A DNA stretch of 64,000 nt from Bacteroidales bacterium (GTDB lineage Bacteria; Bacteroidota; Bacteroidia; Bacteroidales; VadinHA17). The notes beneath the pieces were generated by a model. It was not told the DNA's origin. It searched no databases and worked only from the letters and a program-made list of their open reading frames with translations. A program made the translations under genes and the position numbers. This document shows positions 52,609-64,000 of the stretch, piece by piece. The stretch lies in contig JALONT010000002.1 in assembly GCA_025454795.1 (NCBI GenBank), positions 57,848 to 121,847 on the forward strand. Direction: 5' to 3'. Within the stretch, counting starts at the first letter, position 1. The number at the start of each line of letters is the position of its first letter.

Positions 52609-53031
52609 TTATTTCTCTACATAATCGCGCCTTACCACGAATTTTGTTGTTATAGGAAGCTTCTGAGCACCCAGGCGAAGAGCCTCCCTGGCTACTTCAT
52701 AAGAAACTCCTTCAGCTTCCAGCAAGATTCTTCCCGGGGTAACCGGAACCACAAAACCTTCAGGCGCCCCTTTTCCTTTACCCATACGAACCTCAGCGGG
52801 TTTCTTGGTAATGGGTTTATCAGGGAAAATCCTTATCCAGAGTTGTCCTTCACGTTTCATATAACGTGTAACAGCCTGACGAGCCGCTTCTATCTGCCTT
52901 CCGGTGATCCAGCTCTGCTCCAGTGCCTTGATACCAAATGACCCGAATGCCAGCTGGTTGCCTCTTTGTGCATTGCCTTTCATTTTCCCTTTCTGGGCTC
53001 TCCTGAATTTGGATCTTTTTGGTTGTAACAT
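52609..53031 (-). CDS. rplP: 50S ribosomal protein L16
   Basis: [25 protein letters not shown]. Confidence 0.98.
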   Translation of the reverse strand: MLQPKRSKFRRAQKGKMKGNAQRGNQLAFGSFGIKALEQSWITGRQIEAARQAVTRYMKREGQLWIRIFPDKPITKKPAEVRMGKGKGAPEGFVVPVTPGRILLEAEGVSYEVAREALRLGAQKLPITTKFVVRRDYVEK

Positions 53032-53061
53032 TGTTTAATATCTTAAAAATTATGAACTGAA

Positions 53062-53769
53062 CTACTTATTTCTCTCTTTACCTTTCCTCTTAAGGCTTTT
53101 GCTCTTGGCATTTCTGGCACCTATATTGGGGCTCAGGTCTCTCTTTCCAAAAACTTCACCATTGCAGATCCAAACTTTTACACCAAGCAGACCAACTTTT
53201 GTATGTGCTTCAGCTAAAGCATAATCAATATCAGCACGCAAAGTATGAAGAGGAATACGTCCCTCCTTATATGATTCGCTTCTGGCCATTTCTGCACCAC
53301 CCAGGCGACCGGAGATCATAACTTTTATACCCTCGGCACCCATACGCATTGTTGATGCAATTGCCATTTTGATAGCGCGGCGATAAGATATCTTGCCTTC
53401 AAGCTGACGGGCAATATTGTTTCCGACAATATTTGCATCAAGCTCGGGGCGTTTAACTTCGAATATATTTATCTGTACTTCTTTCTTTGTAATTTTCTTT
53501 AGTTCTTCCTTCAGCTTATCAACTTCCTGTCCTCCTTTACCAATTATGATACCCGGACGAGCAGTATTGACCGTTACGGTAATAAGCTTAAGAGTTCTCT
53601 CAATAATAATTTTTGAGATACTTGCTTTTGCTAGCCTGGCATTCAGGTATTCCCTGATCTTTGTGTCTTCAACCAGTTTGCCGGAAAAATCCTTTCCCCC
53701 GAACCAGTTTGAATCCCAGCCCTTTATTATACCTAATCTGTTACCAATCGGATTTACTTTTTGTCCCAT
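53062..53769 (-). CDS. rpsC: 30S ribosomal protein S3
   Basis: [24 protein letters not shown] domain [11 protein letters not shown]. Confidence 0.98.
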   Translation of the reverse strand: MGQKVNPIGNRLGIIKGWDSNWFGGKDFSGKLVEDTKIREYLNARLAKASISKIIIERTLKLITVTVNTARPGIIIGKGGQEVDKLKEELKKITKKEVQINIFEVKRPELDANIVGNNIARQLEGKISYRRAIKMAIASTMRMGAEGIKVMISGRLGGAEMARSESYKEGRIPLHTLRADIDYALAEAHTKVGLLGVKVWICNGEVFGKRDLSPNIGARNAKSKSLKRKGKERNK

Positions 53770-53774
53770 CTGAA

Positions 53775-54194
53775 TTATTTTGATCTGTTTTCAACGTCCT
53801 TATTCATACTGTCAAGCACAAGAGTCACATGGTTTGATCTTTTTCTCAACCTGTAAGCTCTTCCCTGCGGGGCTGTCTGCAGTCTTTTCATCACACGTCC
53901 CCCGTCGACATGAACAGTTTTAACATAGAGGTTGCTCTCTTCGACTCTTACACCTTCATTCTTTGCCTGCCAGTTGGCAATGGCTGAGAGGAGAAGTTTC
54001 TCCAGTCTGCGTGATGCATCCTGTGAGCTGTATTTAAGTATATCAAGCGCTTTATTAACTTCCTTTCCGCTGATCAGATCAGTTACAAGTCTCATCTTGC
54101 GCGGGGAGGTGGGACAGTTCCTGAGGATTGCCTGGTATCTTGATCTGGCTGCCTCTTTTTTCTGTTCGGCCGTATTTCTTTTTCTTGCACCCAT
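53775..54194 (-). CDS. rplV: 50S ribosomal protein L22
   Basis: [28 protein letters not shown]...[17 protein letters not shown]. Confidence 0.97.
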   Translation of the reverse strand: MGARKRNTAEQKKEAARSRYQAILRNCPTSPRKMRLVTDLISGKEVNKALDILKYSSQDASRRLEKLLLSAIANWQAKNEGVRVEESNLYVKTVHVDGGRVMKRLQTAPQGRAYRLRKRSNHVTLVLDSMNKDVENRSK

Positions 54195-54226
54195 TACTGA
54201 TAGTTTTTCAATGTTTACTTTACCGA

Positions 54227-54490
54227 TTACTTATTGCCGGAGTGCCCTCTGAAGGTACGTGTAGGCGCAAATTCTCCAAGCTTATGACCTACCATATTCT
54301 CGGTAATGTAAACAGGTATAAATTTGTTCCCGTTATGAACTGCTATAGTATGTCCGACAAAGTCAGGTGAGATCACCGATCTTCTTGACCAGGTCTTGAC
54401 CACTGATTTTTTCCCGCCCTCGTTCATCTCAAGAACTCTTTTATCAAGTTTGAAATCTATGAAAGGGCCTTTTTTTATGGATCTGCTCAT
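54227..54490 (-). CDS. rpsS: 30S ribosomal protein S19
   Basis: [19 protein letters not shown]...[43 protein letters not shown]. Confidence 0.98.
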   Translation of the reverse strand: MSRSIKKGPFIDFKLDKRVLEMNEGGKKSVVKTWSRRSVISPDFVGHTIAVHNGNKFIPVYITENMVGHKLGEFAPTRTFRGHSGNK

Positions 54491-54500
54491 AATATATCAG

Positions 54501-55325
54501 TTATTTTTTCCTTCTTTCTATTATATGTTTTGCGGAATATTTCTTCTTGTCCCTGGTCTTGAATCCTTTTGCAGGAATACCTCTTCGTGACCTTGGGTGT
54601 CCGCCAGATGCTCTTCCTTCGCCACCACCCATCGGGTGATCGACCGGGTTCATGACGACGCCTCTGACTCTCGGACGGCGTCCCTGCCAGCGTGAACGGC
54701 CTGCTTTTCCTGATTTCTCAAGGTTATGGTCAGGATTGGAAACAGTTCCGATAGTAGCGCGGCATGTAGTAAGTACCAATCTTGTTTCACCTGAAGGAAG
54801 CTTGATGGTTGCATATTTTCCATCACGGGCTGAAAGCTGGGCATAAGTTCCTGCACTGCGTGCAATGGCTCCGCCTTTCCCGGGTTTAAGCTCTATATTA
54901 TGAACAATTGTCCCAAGAGGAATATCGCTGAGGAATAATGTGTTCCCTATTTCAGGTGTTGCTTCCTTACCCGAAACGATTTTACTTCCGGTTTTCAATC
55001 CGGTGGGAGCAACTATATATCTCTTCTCACCGTCCTCATAAACAACAAGTGCGATCCTTGATGACCTGTTGGGATCGTACTCTATGGTTTTTACAGTTGC
55101 ATGCATGCCATCTTTTTCCCTTAAGAAATCGATAACCCTGTACATCTTCTTATGACCGCCTCCGATATACCTCATAGTCCGTTTTCCGTTAACATTCCTT
55201 CCTCCGGATTTTCTGTGCGGTCGAAGGAGGGATTTCTCCGGCGTAGCGCTTGTGATGCCATCAAAAGCACTAATGATCTTGTTTCTTTGACCTGGTGTAA
55301 CAGGTTTGATCTTTCTGACTGCCAT
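54501..55325 (-). CDS. rplB: 50S ribosomal protein L2
   Basis: [30 protein letters not shown]. Confidence 0.98.
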   Translation of the reverse strand: MAVRKIKPVTPGQRNKIISAFDGITSATPEKSLLRPHRKSGGRNVNGKRTMRYIGGGHKKMYRVIDFLREKDGMHATVKTIEYDPNRSSRIALVVYEDGEKRYIVAPTGLKTGSKIVSGKEATPEIGNTLFLSDIPLGTIVHNIELKPGKGGAIARSAGTYAQLSARDGKYATIKLPSGETRLVLTTCRATIGTVSNPDHNLEKSGKAGRSRWQGRRPRVRGVVMNPVDHPMGGGEGRASGGHPRSRRGIPAKGFKTRDKKKYSAKHIIERRKK

Positions 55326-55333
55326 TCTGGTTA

Positions 55334-55627
55334 TTAAATATTGCTATAAAAATCAATTTTATTTCCTTCGGCAAGTGTCACTACTGCTTTCTTTGTCGCA
55401 TTAGTTTTTCCTATAAGAAGGCCCGACTTTGTATTACGGGATTTTATTTTCCCGCCATAAAGCATCGTATTTACCGAATCAACTGTAACACCGTACAGTT
55501 CTTCAACGGCTTTTTTTATCTGTAACTTGTTTGCGTGTTTAGCAACGAGAAAACCATAGCGATTAAATTTATCGCCCTGGCTTGTCATCTTTTCCGTTAC
55601 AATCGGTTTAAGTAAAATATTCATCAC
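55334..55627 (-). CDS. rplW: 50S ribosomal protein L23
   Basis: [12 protein letters not shown]...[24 protein letters not shown]. Confidence 0.97.
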   Translation of the reverse strand: MMNILLKPIVTEKMTSQGDKFNRYGFLVAKHANKLQIKKAVEELYGVTVDSVNTMLYGGKIKSRNTKSGLLIGKTNATKKAVVTLAEGNKIDFYSNI

Positions 55628-55637
55628 TCAAATTTTT

Positions 55638-56267
55638 CTAGTTTTCAAAAGTTGCCTGCAAAACGTCAACTGCACTCTCCACAAGTACTAAAGTTGAAGC
55701 CTTCATAATTTCGTAAGTGCTTAATTCTCCGGCAGTTACAACTTCAACCCCTTGTACATTTCGGGATGACAAATATATATTTTTATTTTGTTCCGATAAA
55801 ACAAACAGTGATTTTTTATTTGTAATATTCAGGTTATTTCCCATTTCGACCATCTCCCTGGTTTTAGGAGCCTCAAATGAGAAGTCTTCCAGAACTATAA
55901 TACTATTTGTTGATGCCTTATAGGAAAGTGCTGATTTTCTTGCAAGCTGCTTGACTTTTTTATTAAGCTTGAACCCGTAGTATCTTGGTTTCGGGCCAAA
56001 AATTCTTCCACCTCCCCTGAATAAAGGGTTTTTAATACTGCCTGCACGTGCTGTACCGGTGCCTTTCTGCTTTTTTATCTTACGGGTACTGCCGGCAACC
56101 TCACCACGCTCCTTGGCTTTATGAGTTCCCTGGCGCTGATTAGCGAGGAACTGTTTTGTATCCAGGTAAATGGCATGGTCGTTAGGTTCAATACCGAAAA
56201 TGGAATCGTTAAGCTTAACTTTCCTTCCGGTTTCCTTACCACTAATATTAACAACAGTTAATTCCAT
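55638..56267 (-). CDS. rplD: 50S ribosomal protein L4
   Basis: [43 protein letters not shown]. Confidence 0.97.
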   Translation of the reverse strand: MELTVVNISGKETGRKVKLNDSIFGIEPNDHAIYLDTKQFLANQRQGTHKAKERGEVAGSTRKIKKQKGTGTARAGSIKNPLFRGGGRIFGPKPRYYGFKLNKKVKQLARKSALSYKASTNSIIVLEDFSFEAPKTREMVEMGNNLNITNKKSLFVLSEQNKNIYLSSRNVQGVEVVTAGELSTYEIMKASTLVLVESAVDVLQATFEN

Positions 56268-56887
56268 TATTTTGTAATTATTACGTAACCACCTTTCGGA
56301 CCGGGAACTGATCCTTTAACTATAATTAAATTGTTTTCGGCCATGAGCTTCACAACGCGCATGCTGATCGCTTTAATCTGGTCTCCGCCGGTGCGTCCTG
56401 CCATTCTCATTCCGGGTAATACTCTAGACGGGAACGATGATGCACCAAGTGAGCCCGGTGCCCTGCCTCTGTTATGCTGTCCATGGGTCTGACCACCAAC
56501 ACCGCTGAAGCCGTGCCTCTTGACAACGCCCTGGAATCCTTTTCCTTTTGACCAGCCTCTGACGTCAACCCAGTTGTCGGGTTTGAAAAGCTCAGCTGTT
56601 ACCACGTCACCCTCTTTAACCTGACCTTCGGTAAAACCGTCAAACTCTATAAGTTTCCTTTTCGGAGTTGTATTGACCTTCTTAAAATGACCTAGCTCAG
56701 CTTTTGTGGTGTGCTTTTCCTTTTTATCATCGAATCCAAGCTGTACAGCAAAATAGCCGTCTCTTTCAGTTGTTTTGATCTGAGTCACAACACACGGGCC
56801 GGCCTGCAGTACCGTACAAGGAATATTCTTCCCGTTTTCATCGAAAACGGAAGTCATTCCAACCTTCTTACCTATTAATCCCTGCAT
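56267..56887 (-). CDS. rplC: 50S ribosomal protein L3
   Basis: [27 protein letters not shown]. Confidence 0.97.
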   Translation of the reverse strand: MQGLIGKKVGMTSVFDENGKNIPCTVLQAGPCVVTQIKTTERDGYFAVQLGFDDKKEKHTTKAELGHFKKVNTTPKRKLIEFDGFTEGQVKEGDVVTAELFKPDNWVDVRGWSKGKGFQGVVKRHGFSGVGGQTHGQHNRGRAPGSLGASSFPSRVLPGMRMAGRTGGDQIKAISMRVVKLMAENNLIIVKGSVPGPKGGYVIITK

Positions 56888-56908
56888 CTCTATAAATCTT
56901 TACTGGTT

Positions 56909-57214
56909 TCACACTTTAATTTCAACTTCAACACCGCTCGGAAGCTCCAGTTTCATAAGAGCATCGATCGTTTTTGGCGTAGAGCTGTAAATGTCGAGCA
57001 GTCTTTTATAAGAAGATAGCTGGAACTGTTCTCTTGCCTTTTTGTTAACAAATGGCGACCTGAGAACTGTATAAATCTTTTTGTGGGTAGGAAGCGGAAT
57101 CGGACCGCTGACCACTGCACCAGTAGATTTTACTGTTTTTACAATCTTCTCTGCTGATTTATCCACCAGGTTATGATCGTAAGATTTCAGTTTAATACGA
57201 ATTTTCTGACTCAT
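56909..57214 (-). CDS. rpsJ: 30S ribosomal protein S10
   Basis: [43 protein letters not shown]. Confidence 0.98.
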   Translation of the reverse strand: MSQKIRIKLKSYDHNLVDKSAEKIVKTVKSTGAVVSGPIPLPTHKKIYTVLRSPFVNKKAREQFQLSSYKRLLDIYSSTPKTIDALMKLELPSGVEVEIKV

Positions 57215-57216
57215 CT

Positions 57217-59319
57217 TTAAAGAATTTTTCCTTTTGTAATTTCGACAATTCTGTTAGCTATTTCTGCAGGCACCTCATCGTAATGGGAGAACTCCATTGT
57301 TGATGTTGCTCTTCCCGAGGTTATTGTACGGAGTACAGTGACATAGCCGAATTTTTCTGCCAGAGGTACTTTTGCCCTTACAACCCTTGAACCTGCTTTC
57401 GATTCCATACCTTCCACCTTACCTCTTCTTCTGTTAAAATCGCTGATTACATCACCTACATATTCTTCAGGGGTTACAACCTCTGTCGACATTATAGGTT
57501 CCAGAATCACGGGATTGCATCTGCCTGCAAAACGACGAAATGCCTGTTTAGCAGCGATTTCAAAAGAAAGAGCATCGGAGTCAACCGGATGGTATGAACC
57601 GTCTTTGAGTACTACCTTGAGACTATTGAGTGGGAATCCTGCAAGAGGTCCGTTAGACATCGCTTCACGGAATCCCTTTTCCACTGAAGGAATATACTCT
57701 TTAGGTATGTTACCGCCTTTTATTTCATTCACAAACTGCAGGCCTCTCACTTCATCATCTGCAGGCATAAGTTCAACTGTTATATCTGCAAACTTGCCTC
57801 TGCCTCCTGTCTGTTTCTTAAATACTTCACGGAATTCGGCTGAGGTTGTAAGAGCCTCCTTATATGCAACCTGTGGCGGACCCTGGTTACATTCGACGTT
57901 AAATTCCCTCTTAAGACGGTCGACCAGGATCTCGAGGTGCAGTTCACCCATACCGTTGATAATAGTTTGTCCGCTATCGGGATCAATTCTGACCTGAAAA
58001 GTAGGATCTTCTTCTGCAAGCTTATGGAGAGCTACCGACAATTTGTCGACATCGGCCTGTGTTTTAGGCTCTATAGCCACTCCGAGAACCGGTTCAGGAA
58101 AATCCATTGATTCCAGTAAAATAGGTTTGTGAATTGCACAAAGGGTATCTCCGGTTTTAAGATCTTTAAAACCAACCCCTGCACAAATATCGCCTGCCGA
58201 TATACTTTCTTTGGGATTCTGTTTGTTGGCATGCATCTGGAACAGCCGGTTTATCCTTTCACGCTTGCCGGTACGCACATTCAGGACTGTATCGCCTGAA
58301 TGGAGAATTCCGGAATAAATACGAAGGAATACCAGGCGGCCTACAAACGGGTCAGTTGCTATTTTAAATGCGAGAGCCGATAAAGGTCCTTCATCGTCTG
58401 GCTCACGTGTAATTTCTTCATCATTTCTGGGGTCAATTCCGGTAATCGCACCCTTGTCAACCGGTGAAGGAAGAAATGCAACTGCACAATCGAGAAGGCT
58501 CTGAATGCCTTTATTCTTGAGTGCAGCTCCACATATCACAGGTATTGCAGAACCGGATATCGCTGATTTTCTTAAGGCTGTAATGATCTCTTCAGGTGTT
58601 ATCGATTCGTGATCATCGATGTATCTCTGGAGCAGTGTATCATCAACCTCGGCAACTGCTTCTATGAGCTTTCCTCTCCACTCCTCAGCTTCTTCCTTAA
58701 TCTCAGCAGGTATCTCTTCTATCTGAAACCTTGTTCCATTCTCTTCATCGTTGTAATAAACAATCGCCTTCATCTTAATCAGGTCAACTACTCCCAGAAA
58801 GTTCTCTTCTGCCCCTATGGGTATCTGTATCGGGACCGGATGAGCTCCGAGTTTATCCTTTATCTGCTGAACCACGCTAAAGAAATCAGCTCCGGCACGG
58901 TCCATTTTATTTATAAAGGCTACTCTGGGAACTATATATTTATTTGCCTGTCTCCAAACTGTTTCAGACTGAGGTTCAACACCTCCGACAGCACAGAATA
59001 CGGCAACGGCACCGTCAAGGACTCTCAGTGATCTTTCTACCTCAACAGTAAAATCAACGTGTCCCGGAGTATCAATGATATTTATCTTATAATCCTCACC
59101 ATTATATTTCCAGTATGTTGTTGTTGCAGCTGAAGTTATGGTAATACCTCTTTCCTGCTCCTGAATCATCCAGTCCATCTGGGCGTTTCCGTCATGTACC
59201 TCACCCATACGATGGGTACGACCGGTGTAATACAGAATACGCTCTGTAGTAGTGGTCTTACCGGCATCGATGTGTGCCATGATTCCGATGTTCCTGGTAT
59301 ATTTCAGATTATTATCCAT
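57217..59319 (-). CDS. fusA: Elongation factor G (canonical)
   Basis: [44 protein letters not shown]. Confidence 0.98.
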   Translation of the reverse strand: MDNNLKYTRNIGIMAHIDAGKTTTTERILYYTGRTHRMGEVHDGNAQMDWMIQEQERGITITSAATTTYWKYNGEDYKINIIDTPGHVDFTVEVERSLRVLDGAVAVFCAVGGVEPQSETVWRQANKYIVPRVAFINKMDRAGADFFSVVQQIKDKLGAHPVPIQIPIGAEENFLGVVDLIKMKAIVYYNDEENGTRFQIEEIPAEIKEEAEEWRGKLIEAVAEVDDTLLQRYIDDHESITPEEIITALRKSAISGSAIPVICGAALKNKGIQSLLDCAVAFLPSPVDKGAITGIDPRNDEEITREPDDEGPLSALAFKIATDPFVGRLVFLRIYSGILHSGDTVLNVRTGKRERINRLFQMHANKQNPKESISAGDICAGVGFKDLKTGDTLCAIHKPILLESMDFPEPVLGVAIEPKTQADVDKLSVALHKLAEEDPTFQVRIDPDSGQTIINGMGELHLEILVDRLKREFNVECNQGPPQVAYKEALTTSAEFREVFKKQTGGRGKFADITVELMPADDEVRGLQFVNEIKGGNIPKEYIPSVEKGFREAMSNGPLAGFPLNSLKVVLKDGSYHPVDSDALSFEIAAKQAFRRFAGRCNPVILEPIMSTEVVTPEEYVGDVISDFNRRRGKVEGMESKAGSRVVRAKVPLAEKFGYVTVLRTITSGRATSTMEFSHYDEVPAEIANRIVEITKGKIL

Positions 59320-59345
59320 TTATCTTCTGCTGCCCTGGTAATCAA

Positions 59346-59822
59346 TTAGAAACGGAAATGTGCAAATGCCTTGTTGGCTTCCGCCATCCTGTGAGTATCT
59401 TCTTTTTTCTTGTATGCTCCGCCTTCAAGCTTGTATGCAGCCATGAGTTCTGCAGCAAGACGTTCAGCCATTGAGTGACCGGTTCTTTTGCGTGCAAATG
59501 AGATCATGTTCTTCATGCTGATGCTTACTTTGCGGTCGGCACGTATTTCCATAGGAACCTGAAATGTTGCGCCACCTACCCGGCGGGCTTTAACTTCAAC
59601 CTGTGGTGTAACATTCTCAAGAGCCTGCTTGAATATCTCAAGGGGTGTTTTGCCTTCGTTCTTGAATTTATCGCCAACGATTTCAAGTGAATCGTAGACA
59701 ATCTGATAAGCAATACTCTTCTTACCGCTATACATAAGATTATTAACAAACCTTGTTACATAGGGATCCTTATATTTGGGATCCGGTAACAGAATCCTCT
59801 TCTTTGGTTTTGCTTTTCTCAT
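59346..59822 (-). CDS. rpsG: 30S ribosomal protein S7
   Basis: [46 protein letters not shown]. Confidence 0.98.
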   Translation of the reverse strand: MRKAKPKKRILLPDPKYKDPYVTRFVNNLMYSGKKSIAYQIVYDSLEIVGDKFKNEGKTPLEIFKQALENVTPQVEVKARRVGGATFQVPMEIRADRKVSISMKNMISFARKRTGHSMAERLAAELMAAYKLEGGAYKKKEDTHRMAEANKAFAHFRF

Positions 59823-59840
59823 TATCTTATTCCTTTAATG

Positions 59841-60215
59841 TTACTTCTTGGGCCTTTTTGCTCCATATTTTGATCTTCTCTGAGTCCGGCCGTCAACTCC
59901 GGAGGTATCAAGAGCACCCCTTACGAGGTGATAACGGACACCCGGAAGATCTTTTACCCTGCCACCCCTGATAAGCACTATGGAGTGTTCCTGGAGATTA
60001 TGACCTTCTCCCGGAATATAGGCATTTACTTCTTTCTGGTTTGTAAGTCTAACCCTGGCTACCTTCCTCATTGCTGAATTGGGTTTTTTCGGAGTTGTAG
60101 TGTACACACGTACACAAACACCTCTTCTCTGAGGACATGAGTCCAGTGCAGGAGCCTTACTCTTGTCTACCAGCTTTTTCCTGCCTTTTCTTACTAACTG
60201 TTGAATTGTCGGCAT
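59841..60215 (-). CDS. rpsL: 30S ribosomal protein S12
   Basis: [57 protein letters not shown]. Confidence 0.98.
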   Translation of the reverse strand: MPTIQQLVRKGRKKLVDKSKAPALDSCPQRRGVCVRVYTTTPKKPNSAMRKVARVRLTNQKEVNAYIPGEGHNLQEHSIVLIRGGRVKDLPGVRYHLVRGALDTSGVDGRTQRRSKYGAKRPKK

Positions 60216-60618
60216 ATTTCCAGTTATTTTCGTATTAAATATTACTTAAAAAATTGGTTTGCAAAGGTATTGATTTAATTTCTTAATTTACAAACAAGCC
60301 TTATATTTTTTTAAAACAATAATCCTTACATCTTCTACGTGCCTGAAATTGAAATAAATCAGGCCCGTCAGCATGTCTTGAAACTATATCTGGTCAAACT
60401 TAATTGTAAGTTATGAACAGGTAACTTCCCGATCTTTCCTGCAGAAAAACGTTTTGTAAACTTACATTCGAAAGGAAAACCGGTACTCCTGTGTTTCAAA
60501 AATCTGGTGCAAAGAAAATAAAAATTTTGTAATTCTGCTCTCTTTCTTAAACTGTTTTTAAAAAATTATTATTTTTGCCCACTCCAAATTGATATAATAT
60601 ATAAATATCCATACAAAT

Positions 60619-62775
60619 ATGAAGACATACCAGACTGACCAGATAAAGAACATCGCGCTCCTGGGTAATTCAGGATCAGGTAAAACAATTCTGGGAGAAG
60701 CGATGCTCTTTAACGGGGGCGTTATTGAACGAAGAGGAAATATTGAAGGAAAAAATACAGCTTCCGACTATCGTCCAATAGAGCACGAGAACGGAAACTC
60801 CATTTATTCCACAGTGCTCTATACAGAGTACATGAATAAGAAACTGAATATCCTCGATACCCCCGGTCTGGATGACTTCAGCGGAGGGGCAATCTCTTCA
60901 CTTTTCGCTGCCGACACCGCTCTCCTTCTGATAAATGCCCAGAATGGTGTGGAAGTAGGTACTGAGATTCACTTCAGGCATGCCGAGAAAGTAAACAAAC
61001 CGATGATAATAGCTATCAACGGGCTGGATCATGAAAAGGCAAATTTCGATAAGTCTCTTGAGATGATGAAAGAGAGACTCAGCACTAATCTTATCATTGT
61101 TCAGTATCCAGTTAATGAAGGTGCAGGTTTTAACTCAGTTATTGATGTCCTCATAATGAAGATGCTCCGTTATGGCAAAGAGGGAGGTAAAGCTGAAATT
61201 GTAGATATTCCCGCCGATCAGGCTTCAAAAGCTGCTGAACTGCATGGTGCCCTTGTTGAAAAAGCAGCTGAGAGCGATGAGTCACTTATGGAACTCTTTT
61301 TTGCTAACGATACTCTGTCTGAAGAAGAGATAAGAAAAGGCATCGCCAAGGGAATTCTTACACGCAGCCTCTTCCCTGTTTTCTGCATATCGGCAAAACA
61401 TAATATGGGTATTGACCGTCTGATGGAATTTATTATAAATGAAGCGCCTTCAATCACTGATATGCCTGCCATTAAAAACAATAAAGGCAATGAGGTTAAA
61501 CCAAATTCATCCGGCCCGGCATCTGTTTACGTATTCAAGTCATCGATTGAAGAACATATCGGTGAAATAAATTACTTCAGGGTATATTCTGGCAAGATCA
61601 CTGAAAACCTTGATGTTGTAAACACAAACAATGGAACAAAGGAAAGATTATCCCAGCTTTACGTATCAGCAGGTAAAAACAGAACCAGGATCCCTGAACT
61701 TCATGTGGGCGATATTGGAGCTTTTGTTAAGCTCAAGAACACAAAAATGGATCATACCCTTAATGCTGCCGGGAATGACTGGAAAATAGAAGGTGTAAAA
61801 TTTCCTGCACCAAAATACCGGACAGCTATTAAGGCACAAAGCGAAAGCAATGATGAGAAACTTGGTGAAGCATTGAACAAGATACATCTTGAAGATCCGA
61901 CCATCATTATTGAATATTCAAAGGAACTCAAACAGATAATTATTCATGGTCAGGGTGAATACCATCTAAATATTATGAAGTGGCATCTTGATAACATCTA
62001 CAAGATACCTACAAACTTTAATCCTCCCAAAATACCTTATCGTGAGACAATCACAAAATCTGCACAAGCCGATTACCGACACAGGAAACAGTCCGGCGGT
62101 GCAGGGCAGTTTGGTGAGGTCCATATGATAATTGAGCCCTATGAGGCGGGTTCACAGGAACTTACAATGCAGAAAATCGGTGGTAAAGATGTCAAACTCT
62201 CTGTCAGAGGCAAGGATGAAATAGACCTTGACTGGGGGGGAAAGCTTATTTATTGCAACTGTATAGTGGGCGGATCCATCGATGCAAGGTTTATGCCTGC
62301 TATACTCAAGGGAATAATGGAAAAAATGGAAGTCGGTCCGTTAACAGGTTCATACGCCCGTGATATAAGGGTATATGTTTACGATGGTAAAATGCATCCT
62401 GTTGACTCCAATGAAATATCCTTCCGCCTTGCCGGGCGTAATGCTTTCAGCCAGGCATTTAAGAATGCCAGCCCCAAGATCCTGGAGCCGATTTATGATG
62501 TTGAGATAATGGTTCCCTCCGATCGCATGGGGGATGTCATCAGCGACCTTCAGGGACGCCGCGGAATGGTTATCGGTATGTCAAGCGAGAAAAGGTTTGA
62601 GGTCATTAAAGCAAGAGTCCCTCTTGCCGAGATGAATAAATATTCAACTGCTCTTAGCTCAGTAACAGGTGGCCGTGCGATATACACCATGAAATTCTCT
62701 GAATATGCACAGGTTCCTGGTGATGTACAGGAAGCAGTTATCAAAGCTTACACCGAAGAGGAAGAAGAAGAATAG
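60619..62775 (+). CDS. EF-G-like paralog with non-canonical G-domain motifs
   Basis: Full EF-G domain layout; GNSGSGKT P-loop, DTPGLDDF instead of [12 protein letters not shown] instead of NKMD. Confidence 0.93.
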   Translation: MKTYQTDQIKNIALLGNSGSGKTILGEAMLFNGGVIERRGNIEGKNTASDYRPIEHENGNSIYSTVLYTEYMNKKLNILDTPGLDDFSGGAISSLFAADTALLLINAQNGVEVGTEIHFRHAEKVNKPMIIAINGLDHEKANFDKSLEMMKERLSTNLIIVQYPVNEGAGFNSVIDVLIMKMLRYGKEGGKAEIVDIPADQASKAAELHGALVEKAAESDESLMELFFANDTLSEEEIRKGIAKGILTRSLFPVFCISAKHNMGIDRLMEFIINEAPSITDMPAIKNNKGNEVKPNSSGPASVYVFKSSIEEHIGEINYFRVYSGKITENLDVVNTNNGTKERLSQLYVSAGKNRTRIPELHVGDIGAFVKLKNTKMDHTLNAAGNDWKIEGVKFPAPKYRTAIKAQSESNDEKLGEALNKIHLEDPTIIIEYSKELKQIIIHGQGEYHLNIMKWHLDNIYKIPTNFNPPKIPYRETITKSAQADYRHRKQSGGAGQFGEVHMIIEPYEAGSQELTMQKIGGKDVKLSVRGKDEIDLDWGGKLIYCNCIVGGSIDARFMPAILKGIMEKMEVGPLTGSYARDIRVYVYDGKMHPVDSNEISFRLAGRNAFSQAFKNASPKILEPIYDVEIMVPSDRMGDVISDLQGRRGMVIGMSSEKRFEVIKARVPLAEMNKYSTALSSVTGGRAIYTMKFSEYAQVPGDVQEAVIKAYTEEEEEE

Positions 62776-62838
62776 ATTATATTTTTCTTTTAAAACCAAT
62801 AAAATCTAAAGTAAATAGTCATTAACTGATTGTTAATT

Positions 62839-63516
62839 TCAAAAGGTAAACCCTATAACCAGGAAGAGCTGCTCCCTGTCAGGATTAAGAATAACCTGTC
62901 CGGTTACCGGGATTGAAAAATTATCACTAACGATAATTGTTTTTGTAGTACCTATCCCAAGATTGCACAATTTAAATTCACCATCAGAAGTGTGCCATCC
63001 ATTACCTGCGCCCACCCATAAGCTTACTGCATTGAATCCGTAACCTGCCTGAAAGTACATATCCCCGCCTGCAGAGGCTGCGCCACCTGCTTCATTTAAT
63101 ATGTAATTAGCACTCAGGGTTAATCCTTTATAGCTATACCCTGCATTTAATTCAAGGGCATGACTTCCTGCAGTGTCGGAAATTTCAAATAGTGGTAAAC
63201 CTGGGTAATAATAATCGGTAACACCAAGACTCAATCCAAAAGGCATGGAGTATGATATATAAGGGTCAGTTTCCGAATAACCGTTCAGATCAAAAGAACC
63301 CCATATTCCAATTGTTAACCCCCCGTTTGAATACTTTACAGTTGGTTGAAGATGAGGACCCTGGCCAAACCTTGTACCACGCCAAACGTAATTAGAATAA
63401 AGGTCTGCTCCCGTAGTGAATTTTGAACTTTTCTCTTCATCCTGAGCATTCACACCGATTGTCAAGGTAAATAGCATCAAAACCATACCTGCAAAAATTA
63501 AAACTGGATTCTTCAT
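62839..63516 (-). CDS. TorF family putative porin
   Basis: Signal peptide; TTGADLYSNYVWRGTRFGQGPHLQPTVKYSNGGLTIGIWGSFDL; start set at MKNPVLIFAGM rather than upstream TTG. Confidence 0.85.
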   Translation of the reverse strand: MKNPVLIFAGMVLMLFTLTIGVNAQDEEKSSKFTTGADLYSNYVWRGTRFGQGPHLQPTVKYSNGGLTIGIWGSFDLNGYSETDPYISYSMPFGLSLGVTDYYYPGLPLFEISDTAGSHALELNAGYSYKGLTLSANYILNEAGGAASAGGDMYFQAGYGFNAVSLWVGAGNGWHTSDGEFKLCNLGIGTTKTIIVSDNFSIPVTGQVILNPDREQLFLVIGFTF

Positions 63517-63574
63517 TGTTAGTGTTTTTAAGTTATTAATAGAAATTCGTTGCAAAAGTATGCTATTTTTTAAT

Positions 63575-63650
63575 ATACCCTATTTTATTAGGGGTATTTT
63601 TAATATTTTATATATTATTTTATCTTTATACCCTATTATAAATGAGGTAT
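63575..63650. promoter_or_regulatory. Two 23-bp operator-like semi-palindromes upstream of the TorF-like porin
   Basis: ATACCCTATTTTATTAGGGGTAT (63575-63597) and ATACCCTATTATAAATGAGGTAT (63628-63650), 18/23 identical. Confidence 0.5.
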
Positions 63651-63748
63651 GTCTGTCTTTTTTATATCTTTTTTATGTATGACCCTCCTTTTTTTATAAT
63701 TGAACAATTAATTATTCAGAGAACCAATCTTAATTCATTTTCAAAAAA

Positions 63749-63931
63749 AGAGGGTGTCTCAAAAGGGCACCCTCTATTATTTATTTGGATTATGTTCATT
63801 TCTTTTGCTCCTCCAAAAGAAATGAACCAAAGAAAAGGAGTCCGGAAAAGACAACCGCACCCTGTTTCTCGCCTATTGCGCAATGCCATTTTCCGCTCCA
63901 GAAAACAGGGTGCGGTTCGCGCCTTTTCCGG
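63749..63931. repeat. Cluster of three palindromic elements
   Basis: Hairpins at 63749-63775 (8-bp arms), 63794-63827 (perfect 14-bp arms, 6-nt loop) and 63842-63931 (9-bp outer plus ~17-bp inner arms). Confidence 0.85.
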
Positions 63932-64000
63932 TTTGCCCACGCGCCATCATAAGACGTAATTTGTTGATAACTAATGAAAAGAAGGGGGATGCCTCCCCCC

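Noticed and set aside
59841-60215. Possible streptomycin-resistance rpsL allele
   Set aside because: Both resistance hot spots look wild type (TPKKPN and [12 protein letters not shown]).
63716-63940. 74-aa minus-strand ORF and 105-aa plus-strand ORF at the window end
   Set aside because: Both translate the palindrome cluster; typical spurious ORFs from REP-like DNA.

Overview
A 64-kb chromosomal window from a Bacteroidetes/Bacteroidales-like bacterium. Phylum evidence: gldE/gldD, two proteins with T9SS C-terminal sorting domains, TAnnTTTG-type promoters and a Bacteroidetes-type ribosomal gene order. Most of it is housekeeping: engB 3' end, prs, rplY, pth, an lnt-like gene, dsbD-like, rng/rne, HU, ssb, gldE-gldD-PPTase-GGGP synthase, pafA-like, ychF, hisS, ppk2, ubiD-like, eno, and the full str-S10-spc-alpha ribosomal superoperon (rpsL to rplQ) with a divergent second EF-G next to it. 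No transposase, CRISPR array, rRNA or convincing tRNA was found. Main non-routine signals: (1) a ~0.5-kb, GC-enriched, hairpin- and GNRA/UUCG-loop-rich non-coding locus between eno and ubiD, with a good Bacteroidetes promoter (TTG-N19-TAAATTTG) and a terminator-like hairpin, and no hallmark of RNase P RNA, tmRNA or SRP RNA that I could find; (2) a 29-aa, almost entirely basic protein gene (MPSGKKRKRHKMATHKRKKRLRKNRHKKK) between HU and RNase G/E, missing from the ORF track; (3) an EF-G paralog with substituted G-domain motifs, head-to-head with rpsL-rpsG-fusA; (4) paired 23-bp operator-like palindromes upstream of a TorF-like porin; (5) several unrelated short-word repeat expansions and REP-like palindromes in intergenic spacers, some of which form the C-terminal codons of genes. 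All calls come from reading the sequence; no database search was run.
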